Source: Zygaena filipendulae | Lineage: Eukaryota > Arthropoda > Insecta > Lepidoptera > Zygaenidae | Length of the DNA: 64,000 bases | Assembly (NCBI GenBank): GCA_907165275.2 | Contig: OU015659.1 | Span: forward strand, 6,924,501 to 6,988,500 | Direction of reading: 5' to 3' | In this document: positions 11,239-22,339 of the stretch, piece after piece | Layout of the letters: each line of letters opens with the position of its first letter | Numbering within the stretch: position 1 is the stretch's first letter | Translations under genes and position numbers: made by a program | The notes under the pieces: generated by a model | What the model saw: only the letters and a program-made list of their open reading frames with translations | Told to the model about the DNA's origin: nothing | Databases searched by the model: none

Positions 11239-11442
11239 TTCTAATAAATACTAATGCGAAAGTGAGTTTATTTGTTCGCGTGCTACACTTTCACATTGAG
11301 CAATTAGCTCAACCGATTATCATGAAATTTTGCATACACATTTGTCAGGGATACATAGAAAGCCTATGGAAGTCTACTTTTATCCCAAAATTTCCGCTGG
11401 AACTCCGAAATTAACCGAAGTTAAACCGCGAGAAAAGCTAGT
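11239..11442 (+). mobile_element. non-autonomous Helitron
   Basis: Starts CTAATGCGAAAGTGAG and ends with GTTAAACCGCGAGAAAAGCTAGT. The core CAACCGATTATCATGAAATT is intact. Confidence 0.6.
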
Positions 11443-12781
11443 TTGTTCAATAATTGCGGATTTTTTAACATAAAATAAGTTCAGTTGCAGTTAAAGTACC
11501 AAATAAATGTCGGCTGAGCCAACCATTTTGTGGGGCAACGGAAAATATGACCTTGTCAAACATTTCGATAGGTACTAAGATAGCCTCTAGCGATGTATCA
11601 TTAATAATTTTTAGGCTCGTGACAGGCGTTACAAAAGAATACTTTTAGTTGTATAGTTAGGTAAAAATTTAGATTAACATAGGTATGTTAAAGCACGTGT
11701 AAAGATTTTAAAGCAACAATTATAATATATAAACATAATTGTTGTTATTGATATGGCCACGGCTTCAGGACCACTTTTACTTTTAAGTTGTCATGTTGTA
11801 GAGGGGCAGTGGGCAATGTTTGACAGTTGGTGTATGCGTTGGTTAGTCGCGACTCTACATCGTATGCGCTTGCGCCGCGCACTGACACAGCGTGCACAAT
11901 ACTCGAGTATCGCGTGTCCATATCGACGATCGCGATCGATATAAATCGAGCCAGTCAATTTTTGCGGAGAACATCGATTAGATAAAAGGTAGATTAGTAT
12001 AATTGCATACTTTTTTGTGACCTGTCATGGAGCTCTTTTATTTTGATCTAAATATGCTACTTTTTGCAAGTATATCATTAGTCATTACTTAAACAATAAA
12101 TTATGAGCTGCTTTTTCGATGTAGAGATAAACATTCTGATTGCTCATATTACTAATAATACGTGTTCAATTTTTGAACTAATTTTAGGATAGTATCATCA
12201 TCACGATCCTTAAAAATAGTCCAATATAATAATAAATTTAATTCAAGATTATTTGACATTTTTTTAGAGGATATGCAGACGAAAAGTTATCAAACACTTT
12301 TTTATATAGAGAATCTTCCATTTATCAGATTTACTTAATGCACTGTTCTTAAACGTACCTACCTACTCTAAATGTTGTACTTCATAATACGTGTATGTTA
12401 TTACTTAGGTATGTGAAAATAATAATATTATAACATAAATATAATAATATATCTGGACTTGGAGTAAATTTATAATAGTATAGGTTATCAACATATCGCC
12501 TATCTTGTATTATATATTTTACTGTAGATATATTAAATAAGATGCAATAGGTATAACATTACAATAGACGGCTACATGACTTAACCTTATATATAGAATG
12601 TCTTTGCTTATAGGTATCTACTTAACTTAAATATGTATTATACTGGGTACCAAAACTAATAATATAAGTAGGTATAGAATTGGAGGAATTTAAGCCGTAA
12701 AGATATTAAATAATTAATCTATGAAAGCAAACAACTTTTGCTTAACAATTTTCTTTAAAGGCTAAAATGAAGATCTGAGTC

Positions 12782-12893
12782 TAACCGCCGCACTCAGAGT
12801 CGACTTTAATGATTACTTAGTTAAGTATAGATTTTCAAAACAAAACTATACTTAACTAAGTAATCATTAAAGTCGACTCTGATTGCAGCGGTA
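12782..12893. mobile_element. minimal fold-back MITE, ~47-bp arms around a 15-base loop
   Basis: The left arm (TAACCGCCGCACTCAGAGTC and on to AAGTATAG, 12782-12830) is almost the exact reverse complement of 12846-12893. It corresponds to the outer arms of the 242-bp copy at 37227 with the interior deleted. Confidence 0.75.
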
Positions 12894-14944
12894 AGCTCAC
12901 TTTCAAACCTATACCTACCCTAACCCTATCTGCGCCTGTATTTGCGTTTGAGATCATTTTATGAGGACAGAATATAATAGCTTAACTCATAGTGTCGATG
13001 TAGAGTTTACAAAATCATTGCTATTTCAAAACTTGCAATTAATTATAATAACTAATTTCAATTTAAAACTAATTGTAACCTCAACGTAGACCACTAAATA
13101 TAAATAAAATTTACTAACTCATTATTTAATTCTATGTACTATTAGTTAGAGCGTTGAGAGTTGCAAACTTGTAGACATACATGTGAACTAAATATGTACA
13201 AAACATTATTGTAAGAATTTCGTTTCAAAAATAATATAGATAATATCTTAATATTATCCGCAAAGTGTTAGGTAAATAAATTGCTAAAATGCAAATAGCG
13301 TGAACAGCCGTTCTCTAATCCTGTCGTGCTAATAACCTTTTGTTTAGAAAATTTGCAAATTATTATAATAAACCAACGGCTGGTAGATATTGTTCATAAA
13401 TAACGAAAATATCCATCATGCTTAACCATTATCCAACGATAACAATGGTTCATTGTCTGATTGATAAAATTTGTCTTTTATGTGTTTACAAACATTGGTG
13501 CATATACCTACCTAAGCAACGTGTCGATAGCTAACAAGCAACGGATGTCGTCTCTCATAATAGATTCGCGAACACTTAAGTAGTAACATAGTATCCGTAA
13601 ATTGAAATGGTATCTGTATTTATGTTAAGTAACAGCATTCCAGTTAAGGTAAATGTCCTGTTATTCGATAGATTTTAAATTAAGCTGTCTTTTCAATTGT
13701 ACCACGCTTGAATTTTGTTTTAATCAGAAAATATATAGCAAGTTAGTCAGAAAATATATAGCAATTAAATAACCATAGTGGAAGAAAAACAATAAAGTAA
13801 TTTATTGTTTAAAATAAAAAAAAACACAACACTAATATGCCCTCTTTGCATTTAGATCTAAAGTTCGATCTTAGGTTATTATTTTTTACGATGCAGTCAC
13901 ATATCGGTGTTAAATAAAATAAAAATTGAATTATTTTTTTTGTGAAATTTACTTGACTATATCACCCCAAAGCAGTTGACCCTACCACTAAGATATTGGT
14001 TTTATTGCGATAAGCCGGATCACTTTTTCAGTAGCTGAAGTGAACTCACAAAAATACAATATTCGGCAGTCCTTATACATTTGAACAATCTGTCCTCAAA
14101 AGCCGTTGCATTTTTGATTATGTTTGGAGATTGTTACTTACTGTTCAAAATATAAATATTTCTTATTATTTTATTTGGGCTATCCTTATGAAGAACTGAA
14201 TGGATTTTTAAGAAAGGAATATAGTTATAGTTGCTTCAGATTCCGGGAAAAATTTAAATAGGAGAGGGAATCCTGAAATACAGGCGTGTAAAATCACGGG
14301 GATCAGGTTCAGGTAATTTTTCTGTTAAAATATTATCATGATAATGAAATGAAATTAAACCGTCGGTGTTTCGGCTAATAAATCTCATTTTACAGTTATT
14401 ATAATATATTATTTATATTTCCGCAGATAATTTTTTTTTAAACTTATGCTTATCTATGATATGTGAAGCCAGCGCAGCGTGGTGATTCGGTAACTGCCAA
14501 ATTTCCATGCTAAGTAGTAAGTAAGTAGTTTCACTCGGCCGGCCTTGTTCGCGTCGCTTGATATTCTATCAAAGTGGAGCAGATGATATTATGTAATGTG
14601 TAAAACTGGCTGGGCTCGCTACTTCATTCATATCTATGCTCTTAGATTTTCCGGTGAGAATGGAATATTTCTCGCTATAGGTGTTTAGTTAACTGTTAAA
14701 ATGTGAAGATACTTTATACTTGCATTAACTCCGAGCTTTGTCGTTATCTCATTGTTATCAGATTTTAAACTTACGAAATCACTCTAAAGGCAACCTTATT
14801 TATTTATTTTTATTATTGCACAACTACATATAAAAGTACGAATGGCGAACTTAATGCTTTGCGGCATTATACCTTATTTAGGTATTTTATATTTAAATAT
14901 AAAATACTTATTTTATATTTTATATCAAAATAATTTTATATAGA

Positions 14945-15446
14945 ATCGTCGTCGTTTTCATCTCAGCCAATGTCCCTTGTTTGCTTGAGCCGCCGGGCCT
15001 AAGTTGGTCAGACGGGAAGAGGCCAGATGGGGTGACTCTGGTGCCATGGAAGAACGGCAAGTGCCTGATTTGGGATGCTACCTGCATCAGCGTCAGCGCC
15101 AGTAGCCGCCAGCCACTTGAGTCGCTCTACCCTCTTTCCGGCAGCTGCTGCAGAGGATGCTGCCAGCAGAAAGCGGGTTAAATACGCGGCGTTGGAACCG
15201 CATTATAAATTCGTCCCAATCGCGGTAGAGACACTCGGCAGCTAGGGCGCGGACGTCAAGACATTGGTCCGTCAGTTAAGGAACCGTATTAGAGACCAAT
15301 GCGGTGACTCCCGTTCCAGCTCGTTCCTGGTGCTATTCAGCGCGGGAATGCAGCCAGCCTTATGGGCTTTGCGCCCTTTGCGCCGGGAACGGTCAGGGGC
15401 GGGTTATTTGAGGTCTGCGACAAGGTGGACAGTTACACCATATTGT
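14945..15446 (+). pseudogene. decayed non-LTR retrotransposon (LINE) ORF terminus
   Basis: A GC-rich island in AT-rich DNA. One frame (from ~14981) reads [14 protein letters not shown], then LVPW and CLIWDATC. A second frame from ~15180 reads YAALEPHYKFVPIAVETLGS, a TAG where Trp is expected, then GADVKTLVRQL and RIRDQCGDSRSSSFL. This order is typical of the C-terminal part of LINE reverse-transcriptase proteins of invertebrates. The frameshift near 15080 and the in-frame stop make it non-functional. It runs into a TA microsatellite. Confidence 0.65.
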
Positions 15447-15451
15447 AACTG

Positions 15452-15452
<1 letters not shown>

Positions 15453-15498
<46 letters not shown>
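15453..15498. repeat. (TA)n microsatellite
   Basis: About 23 TA units follow the LINE tail. A second shorter TA run lies near 15640-15666. Confidence 0.95.
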
Positions 15499-15501
<3 letters not shown>

Positions 15502-15698
15502 CACATTTTTATATTTTTCGTCAATGTTTACGGATAAATTTTATTGAATCAACCAATTGAAATGATTATTGATCTATCCTTTAGGTATTTTATATTTAAA
15601 TACACCTACACACCTATATTTTATATAAAGTATATAAATAATATATTATATATATATATATATATGTGTGTATATATAAAGTTATGTCTATGTCTATA

Positions 15699-16046
15699 CA
15701 ACGTGTTAATGAATTAACTGAAAAATAGAAAGTAGTTTGCTCAGAATCAACTAGCGAATCGATCGCACTATGTTTTAATATAGGTTATTTTTTTTTCATT
15801 TTTACTAGCCCATGTCTAAATTATTTATAATACAATATTTGGGGCGTACGCCGCCCGCAGCAAAAAAATTCGAACCAGTAGGCGCGGGCGAAGCGCATGG
15901 AATTTCGTAGACATGTCACCTCCAAACTAATGTTGAATAACTTTTAAAGTATACATTTTTTCGACATAAAATATATTTTAATCATATTATTGTGTATTTT
16001 TTTAAATGGGGTGTATCAGGTTTTTAGTTAATTCATTAACACGTTG
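15699..16046 (+). mobile_element. MITE with CAACGTGTTAATGAATTAA terminal repeats (copy 2)
   Basis: It closely matches the copy at 8419-8764 along its full length (348 bp) and is again flanked by TATA (15695-15698, 16047-16050). The internal AAACTAATGTTGAATAA block and the GC-rich centre are shared. Confidence 0.8.
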
Positions 16047-16705
16047 TATATACCTACATACAGTTAAAAAGTAGTCTATGATACCAAAGCCACTATAAGA
16101 TAGACGCAGGTACCTATTACTTTTGGAGTTAAATCAATTCGGAAGGGCAGACAAAAAATGGTTTGATGTTATTTACTTAATTAACTAATAAGAGAAGAAT
16201 ACATCAAAATAGAGAAATTGTGAAATATCGCCATTCGTTTTGGCGTCGTCGCTCTTATCAAAACGTCGATATTTTTTCGCGCGTAATTTACGCAATTATA
16301 TAATCATATAGGTAGCTCGTTATGTAATTGATCACACATGGTAACATAATATTTAGTGGTCAGATAATTTATAGGTGTAAAAATAAGTAGGTAAGTTTAG
16401 ATACTTATTCTAAACGGTTTCGCTTTCACATTCATGTTTACAGGTAGGTACTATTAGTACTGGGTACTAGTTACTAGGTAGTTAAAAGTATAACTAACCT
16501 ACATAGTAAAAGTAACTAATAGTACCTAAGTTTAAACATGTGTATAAGTAGATACCTACCTAGAAATACCTATATTATATGCTTGATAATAATTTAATAT
16601 TATAATATAGTTATTATTAGGAGATAAACTGATTTCAACCAAGTTCTTTCGGAGTTACCCAAATCTCTTTCATGAATTGAGGTAAAAAATCGTATATATA
16701 TATAT

Positions 16706-16710
16706 ACGAC
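16706..16710. repeat. target-site duplication, left copy (ACGAC)
   Basis: ACGAC sits immediately before the TG of the 5' LTR and is repeated exactly at 21861-21865 after the CA of the 3' LTR, as expected for BEL/Pao integration. Confidence 0.9.
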
Positions 16711-17163
16711 TGTATCGTTCCGAGATTTAATCGATGTTCGCATCTCGTCTAGCACTAGCGAAACGCAGTTGTTTTGACAGCTGTCATGCGCGTCGTTACT
16801 TGTCACAAAAATTGGAGCGACCGTTAACGGCTGTTGAGCACACGACGCGCAAAGAAAATCAATTCCTACCGTTCATCGCATGCGCTTATCAAACTCGTTA
16901 GCTATTCATATCTGAGCTATTCATATCTGCTTATTGTGCCATTATCAAATCAAGATCAGAACCCTAATTCGCCACGCCGGCCTGTGAACATCGAAGGTGG
17001 AGCTCATCGAAGGCGGTCGCAGTCCAAGGTACGTACGTGCATGGTATTTGCTACTGCCTGTTCAAGATCGCGAACATCGATTTATCGTGTTATCGTTGGA
17101 CTCCTGAGTCTGTCCCAGTGTAGTATTACGCCACATCTCGTTTACTTACATGCTAATGCTACA
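16711..17163 (+). repeat. 5' LTR (453 bp) of the BEL/Pao element
   Basis: It begins TGTATCGTTCCG and ends GCTACA. It matches the 3' LTR base for base as far as I could read, apart from a 15-bp tandem duplication (AGCTATTCATATCTG, about 16899-16928) present only in this copy. The near identity points to recent insertion. Confidence 0.93.
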
Positions 17164-17169
17164 TCTTTA

Positions 17170-17187
17170 TGGTGCCGAAACCAGGGA
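17170..17187 (+). other. primer-binding site of the BEL/Pao element
   Basis: TGGTGCCGAAACCAGGGA lies 6 bases after the 5' LTR. It begins TGG, complementary to a tRNA CCA end, and is in the expected place. I did not assign the tRNA. Confidence 0.7.
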
Positions 17188-17995
17188 GCTTCCACCTGTT
17201 CATTGCTTTGTACTTAGATCTGCTTATGGTATTTCTGGTTATATCCTAGCTCGGAACAATCAATACTCATAATTATCGTTATCGTGTTCTGAGATAGTCC
17301 ATCGCATCAGACCTACCTACTTGCAAATTTATCGAAGTACTTACGTTAAGTTCACAAGTCATCACCACCGAACCAGGGTAACTATCATATATTTTTTAAT
17401 CATATCGTTAAAATACAGTAGAATCAAAAGTAATCACTAAAATTCGGTGCAATTTTTATTTTTATTTTTTTTATACAATCGTCTATCTACCTACAATTAC
17501 CTACTTTTCGTTAATAACTCAATCTAAATTCGATACCTACTGAGATTCATTCCTAGTAAATTCAAATCAACTAAGGTGTAAATTTTTATAAATTTCACAT
17601 TTCATTCAATGTAACTCGGTTCCCAACTTTTTTATCAAAGTGTGGTGGGTAACTTCAAATTCCTAACCGTCGTCCGCTCACGTCTTCAACAGCCATACTC
17701 AGTAAAGCACTTGCGACTTTCGACCTACGGCTTACTTGGATTGTGGTGCATTTTATACGTAGAGATAAACTTTCGCCAGTTCAACTTGTGCGGCGGTGTG
17801 TACTTGCTTGCGATAGGTATCACTAAACAAGACATTGCCCGCGACTTTACTCGTTGAATTTTTCGTATCTGTTTTGAAAACAATTTTGTTTGCTAAACTG
17901 ACAAGTTGTCATCACTTCACCGTTGTATTAATATCGAGTAACGTTATCCGAATTAGTATTTTTTTTTTAATTAAATCTATTAAAGTTAATTAAGT
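17188..17995 (+). other. BEL/Pao untranslated leader
   Basis: About 0.8 kb lies between the primer-binding site and the gag ATG. It holds only short open frames without recognisable domains and probably contains the packaging signal. Confidence 0.5.
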
Positions 17996-20899
17996 ATGTC
18001 GCTTCTAACAAAACATTCGGGGCGAAGGGGCACTCTGAAGAAAACTAAATCGAAATCTGTAGACGTTGAGTATACCGATCATGATTTACCGTCTTTACGT
18101 AGGAAACGGACTATTGCTTATAAGCGGTTGAGCAAAGCGTTCGAAATCGGACTTTCTGCCACGGACAATGCAAACGATCTTACTCAAAGAGACTTGTTTC
18201 TTTCTTATCATCAAGAAATTAAACAAATAGCTGCCAGTTTCGAACACGCACATTTTGCTATTTTAGACATTTCAGACGACCCTGAACAAAATGATGATGA
18301 AATTCAGGACCGTTTTGATGAAATGTATTTCAAGGTATTAGCAATCCATCGCAACTTCACAACGGGCGAGTTATCTCAATCGGTAAATCATAAGCATTCG
18401 TCAAACATTCGCTTGCCGAAAATAACGCTTCCTAGTTTTTCGGGAAATATCAAAAAATGGCCTGAATATATCGATGCCTATAATGCATTGATTCATAATT
18501 CCACGTCTCTAACTGAAACTGAAAAATTTCACTACCTTATATCGTCTCTTAGCGGTGATGCGTTGTTAGTAGTCAAAACGTTCCCTATTACGCACGAGCA
18601 TTACCAAGACGCGTATCAAGCACTTACGGCGCGTTACAAAAGTAAGCGCGAGCTAGCATTCACATGTTGGCGAGATCTGTTGAACATGGAATTTAACTCA
18701 CGTGACGCCCATGAATTTCGAAAATCGCTCGATGCGTTTGAGGAGAACTTAAGCATTCTAAAAACGGTTAATCTACCTGTTGGTCAGTGGGATTTTGTAT
18801 TGGTGTATCACATCCTATCGAAACTAGACAAGACACTACGGAGGGACTTTGAAGAAAAATATTACAACACCGAGTTACCATCTTACAACCAACTAAAAGA
18901 GTACCTACACTCTAAATGCGAGGCTCTAGTACGCGATTCACATTTCACCGAACCGACTCAATTAAAATTTAATAAACCAGTTACGTCTCCTTCTCTTCAC
19001 CAAAAACGAACGAACGTGTCACACGCCCTCATTGTTGAGAAAGAGAAGCCACAAAACTCCACTAACTCAAAGCCACTAATCAACCAACAGCAATCATCAA
19101 CGTGCTCATTTTGTGGAGGTCCGCATTCCATTTCTTCCTGTGCAGATTTCCTGAAGAAATCCCACGAGGAGCGCATGCAACTAGCTGAAGAGAAGAACTG
19201 GTGTTTCAACTGCCTAAAGTCATCTCATCAATTGAAAAACTGTACTTCAATATTTACGTGTCGTAAATGCAGACGTAAACATCACACCTTGCTCCATCGC
19301 GATAACTCTATCGAACCCAACAACACCGCATCGTCGCTGGTGGCAAGGTCCCTATCGGGTTCAACGGTCCTGTTGCCGACAGCAATCGTGCAGGTTAAAG
19401 ATGCTTCAGGCAGGATGCAATCGTTTCGAGCGTTGTTCGACACTGGTAGTCAGAGCAATTTTATTACAGAATCAGCAGTCAACCGCTTGAATCTCAAACG
19501 CACCAAGACTAATACGAAAATAAATGGACTCGGCGAAGCAGGAGCTCAAACAACCGGAGACGTCACTTGTGATGTCGGCATAAACGGGAAGAAGATCTTC
19601 ACTTACCACATGCACGTGATTTCCAAGATATGTGGCGATCAACCAATCGCTCAATTAAACACATCGGGATGGTCACATATCGAATCATTATCATTAGCTG
19701 ATCCTGGATTTGACATTCCGGGACCTATCGATATCCTCTTTGCCGCCGATGTCTTTGTCGAATCTCTGCTTCATCAAACCGTCAAAGGGATGCCAAATCA
19801 GCCTGGCGCGTTTAATTCCGTTTTTGGATGGCTCCTTTTGGGTTCAACACGTCCAGCTTCTGGGAGCCTGTTGTGCTCATCATCAAATACGGATAACGAA
19901 CTGAATTCGCTCGTTCAACGTTCTTCGGAGTCGGACTCACTACCAGCGCATACGAGATCGATTCCTGATGAGTGTCTATACGAAAAAATGTTTTTTACCG
20001 ATCATTCACGGGATAAGTCTGAACGTTATGTCATTCGCGTACCGTTCAAGGACAGGGCAGATCCACTGTTCAATGAATCTCGAAATCCTCACCACTTTGT
20101 AGTGCGTCCGGACTCTCTAACTGCCCCTTTTCACGGCGTATTCGAAGGATCTGTCCATATCCAGGACCTCCCACCAATCGAATGTTGGCATCACGTGTCG
20201 CTTGCCAAGAGCCCCGCAGATATTTGTTCGCTTGGACAATTCCCTATCGAAGTTTTCCACAATTCGTCATGGTGGGCGGGATCATGTTGGCTTTCCCAAG
20301 AACGCGTGTCATGGCCAACCTGTCCGAAAAGTCCTTCCGCGGATGAGCGAGTGACGGTCAAGTCCAAGTTACGAAAATCGACACTTTTGGCATCTAGACT
20401 GGATGACGGTGACTCTCGGAGTGAACAGTCTATATTCGAGCAACTATTACATCGGTTATTCTCTTCGCTGCAAACGATTATAAACATTGTTACGTACATT
20501 AAGCGCTTCGTGAGTAACAGTCAGAGACCCGCTCCTGCTATTTGTAATCAATATCTGAATAACCGCGAGAGACGCGACGTACCAACGGCAATTGTAAAAC
20601 ATGCTCAACCGTATGTATTTTCCGAGGTGATAAATGAGATCGATTCCAAGCAAACGGTATCGAAACCGTTTCGCAAATCAAACCCTTTTTTCTATGATCA
20701 GGGACTTGTCAGGGTGGGCGGCAGAATATTTCGATCTGGATTAGAATACAAACATAAGCATCCAGCCTTCTTGTCGTCTGACCATCCACTTACAATTTTA
20801 ATTATTGATGTTATTTATCGTAACTATTATTATCACCCTGGCATAAACACACTATGCGCAGCAAGTTCTGATCCCAACGATCTCTCAGTCCACCTTTGA
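17996..20899 (+). CDS. BEL/Pao Gag-protease polyprotein fused to remnants of Pol (967 aa)
   Basis: The frame is open for 967 codons. Residues ~140-315 are DUF1759 Gag (LPKITLPSFSGNIKKWPEY start). Zinc knuckles follow at ~370-436 (C-x2-C-x4-H-type motifs starting CSFC and CFNC, then CRKC). The aspartic protease (DUF1758) has its FDTGS catalytic motif at 481-485. A few residues of the RT start (R-Y-V-I-R-V-P-F, ~695) then jump to a segment just before integrase (E-C-W-H-H-V, S-P-A-D-I-C-S, S-S-W-W-A-G) and to the integrase N-terminal zinc-binding region (G-L-V-R-V-G-G-R-I, H-P-G-I-N-T-L). The whole RT/RNase H and the DDE core are gone, yet gag and protease look intact. The stop lies at the second deletion junction. 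Confidence 0.92.
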   Translation: MSLLTKHSGRRGTLKKTKSKSVDVEYTDHDLPSLRRKRTIAYKRLSKAFEIGLSATDNANDLTQRDLFLSYHQEIKQIAASFEHAHFAILDISDDPEQNDDEIQDRFDEMYFKVLAIHRNFTTGELSQSVNHKHSSNIRLPKITLPSFSGNIKKWPEYIDAYNALIHNSTSLTETEKFHYLISSLSGDALLVVKTFPITHEHYQDAYQALTARYKSKRELAFTCWRDLLNMEFNSRDAHEFRKSLDAFEENLSILKTVNLPVGQWDFVLVYHILSKLDKTLRRDFEEKYYNTELPSYNQLKEYLHSKCEALVRDSHFTEPTQLKFNKPVTSPSLHQKRTNVSHALIVEKEKPQNSTNSKPLINQQQSSTCSFCGGPHSISSCADFLKKSHEERMQLAEEKNWCFNCLKSSHQLKNCTSIFTCRKCRRKHHTLLHRDNSIEPNNTASSLVARSLSGSTVLLPTAIVQVKDASGRMQSFRALFDTGSQSNFITESAVNRLNLKRTKTNTKINGLGEAGAQTTGDVTCDVGINGKKIFTYHMHVISKICGDQPIAQLNTSGWSHIESLSLADPGFDIPGPIDILFAADVFVESLLHQTVKGMPNQPGAFNSVFGWLLLGSTRPASGSLLCSSSNTDNELNSLVQRSSESDSLPAHTRSIPDECLYEKMFFTDHSRDKSERYVIRVPFKDRADPLFNESRNPHHFVVRPDSLTAPFHGVFEGSVHIQDLPPIECWHHVSLAKSPADICSLGQFPIEVFHNSSWWAGSCWLSQERVSWPTCPKSPSADERVTVKSKLRKSTLLASRLDDGDSRSEQSIFEQLLHRLFSSLQTIINIVTYIKRFVSNSQRPAPAICNQYLNNRERRDVPTAIVKHAQPYVFSEVINEIDSKQTVSKPFRKSNPFFYDQGLVRVGGRIFRSGLEYKHKHPAFLSSDHPLTILIIDVIYRNYYYHPGINTLCAASSDPNDLSVHL

Positions 20900-20903
20900 A
20901 CCT

Positions 20904-21254
20904 TTGACAGCTGTCCCCGATGAAGATTTAATAACTATCAATATCAATCGGCTTCGTCGGTGGCAGTTGTTATATGCGTTCCATCCGAATTTTTGGTCCA
21001 GATGGAAACATCAATATTTAAATTCGCTCTCCCAACGCGCCAAATGGACCAAGGATTCCAAACCGTTACAAGTGGGTTCGATGGTGATCATTAAGGATGA
21101 TACTTACCCTCCGATGTGTTGGTCTCTCGGAAGAGTTGTCACGCTTCACTCGGGCGCAGATGGAGTGGTGAGCGTCGCAAAATTTAAGACTGCTAATCAA
21201 AGCGTTATTCAACGACCTTTGGTTAAGTTATGTCCTTTACCGATAAAGGACTAA
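20904..21254 (+). pseudogene. BEL/Pao integrase C-terminal (DUF5641) remnant in a shifted frame
   Basis: A 116-codon open stretch starts at a TTG, not an ATG, in a different frame from the gag-protease ORF. It matches the end of Pao integrase: N-R-L-R-R-W-Q-L, the W-S-R-W-K-x-x-Y-L motif, then V-G-x-M-V-I-I-K-D-D and the W-S-L-G-R-V strand. It continues the motif S-S-D-P-N-D-L seen at the end of the previous frame, so a small deletion caused the shift. It is unlikely to be translated on its own. Confidence 0.85.
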
Positions 21255-21410
21255 CCTCAATATTCATCGCAATTTTACAATTAGTTTAAGTTTTCCCCTA
21301 TTTCAATTTTTCTTTGTTTTTTATCATAAATATAACTATCAATTATCCGTTATTATCGTAATCATGTTTCTTTCATTTTATTAGTTAATCAGAAAATACC
21401 ATAGGCATTT

Positions 21411-21422
21411 TGGTGGGCGGGA
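21411..21422 (+). other. polypurine tract before the 3' LTR
   Basis: The purine-rich run TGGTGGGCGGGA directly abuts the TG of the 3' LTR, where plus-strand priming is expected. Confidence 0.75.
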
Positions 21423-21860
21423 TGTATCGTTCCGAGATTTAATCGATGTTCGCATCTCGTCTAGCACTAGCGAAACGCAGTTGTTTTGACAGCTGTCATG
21501 CGCGTCGTTACTTGTCACAAAAATTGGAGCGACCGTTAACGGCTGTTGAGCACACGACGCGCAAAGAAAATCAATTCCTACCGTTCATCGCATGCGCTTA
21601 TCAAACTCGTTAGCTATTCATATCTGCTTATTGTGCCATTATCAAATCAAGATCAGAACCCTAATTCGCCACGCCGGCCTGTGAACATCGAAGGTGGAGC
21701 TCATCGAAGGCGGTCGCAGTCCAAGGTACGTACGTGCATGGTATTTGCTACTGCCTGTTCAAGATCGCGAACATCGATTTATCGTGTTATCGTTGGACTC
21801 CTGAGTCTGTCCCAGTGTAGTATTACGCCACATCTCGTTTACTTACATGCTAATGCTACA
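21423..21860 (+). repeat. 3' LTR (438 bp) of the BEL/Pao element
   Basis: It starts TGTATCG and ends GCTACA. It lacks the extra 15-bp unit found in the 5' LTR and otherwise appears identical to it. Confidence 0.93.
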
Positions 21861-21865
21861 ACGAC
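21861..21865. repeat. target-site duplication, right copy (ACGAC)
   Basis: Exact match to the five bases preceding the 5' LTR. Confidence 0.9.
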
Positions 21866-21912
21866 TATATCATTGATTATGGACAAACGCCTGAATAATC
21901 AACTAAATAAAC

Positions 21913-22062
21913 TAACTGTCACACTCGGAGTTGTTTTAATTATTACTTAATTTTAAGTAAACTACCGCACGCAGAGCCGTTCATTAAATTAATGTTAATT
22001 GGCATTAAACTACTTAAGTTAAAATTAAGTAATCATTAAAATTACTCTGAGTGCGGCCGTAA
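21913..22062. mobile_element. MITE of the CCGCACTCAG fold-back family
   Basis: The left end is worn (CACACTCGGAGTTGTTTTAA); the right end reads ATTACTCTGAGTGCGGCCGT. The interior repeats CCGCACGCAGAGCC and TTAATGTTAATTGGCAT of the 37227 copy. It lies ~50 bp from the BEL/Pao 3' end. Confidence 0.6.
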
Positions 22063-22339
22063 ATATTAACCTGGAAAAGTAACATGCCAAGTTTCTTTGA
22101 AGTTTGGAAATTTGAATTTTTATCTGCAGGGCAATTATGTAACTTTTGTTGCGATCATATTTCGGTTTCAATCAGAACAATAGCGATTTTGTGATTAAAC
22201 ACATACATACAATCGAACATAGAACCTCCTCCTTTTTGGAAGTCGGTTAAAAATAATATTTTGAATAGACATGAGCCGCTTACCCCGCATACCCCGCAAC
22301 ATACTCTACTTTTACTACTTAAATTATCTTTGAAACTAA

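Larger units (their letters stand above)
9580..14940. other. intergenic DNA without recognised genes
   Basis: Apart from the MITEs and the Helitron listed separately, I see only AT-rich sequence. A GC-richer patch at 11750-11945 has an open frame of 63 codons without a recognisable domain. Confidence 0.6.
16711..21860 (+). mobile_element. non-autonomous BEL/Pao LTR retrotransposon, full copy with LTRs
   Basis: The element starts TGTATCG and ends GCTACA and is flanked by a perfect 5-bp duplication ACGAC (16706-16710 and 21861-21865). It has two LTRs, a primer-binding site, a gag-protease frame and a polypurine tract, in plus orientation. Family knowledge: BEL/Pao Gag carries DUF1759 and CCHC knuckles, followed by a DUF1758 protease, RT, RNase H, integrase and DUF5641. 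Here RT, RNase H and the integrase core are missing, so it must rely on a related autonomous element. Confidence 0.93.

Noticed and set aside
16834..17217. 127-codon frame at 16834 and its counterpart at 21546
   Set aside because: Both lie within the BEL/Pao LTRs and occur twice for that reason; no domain.
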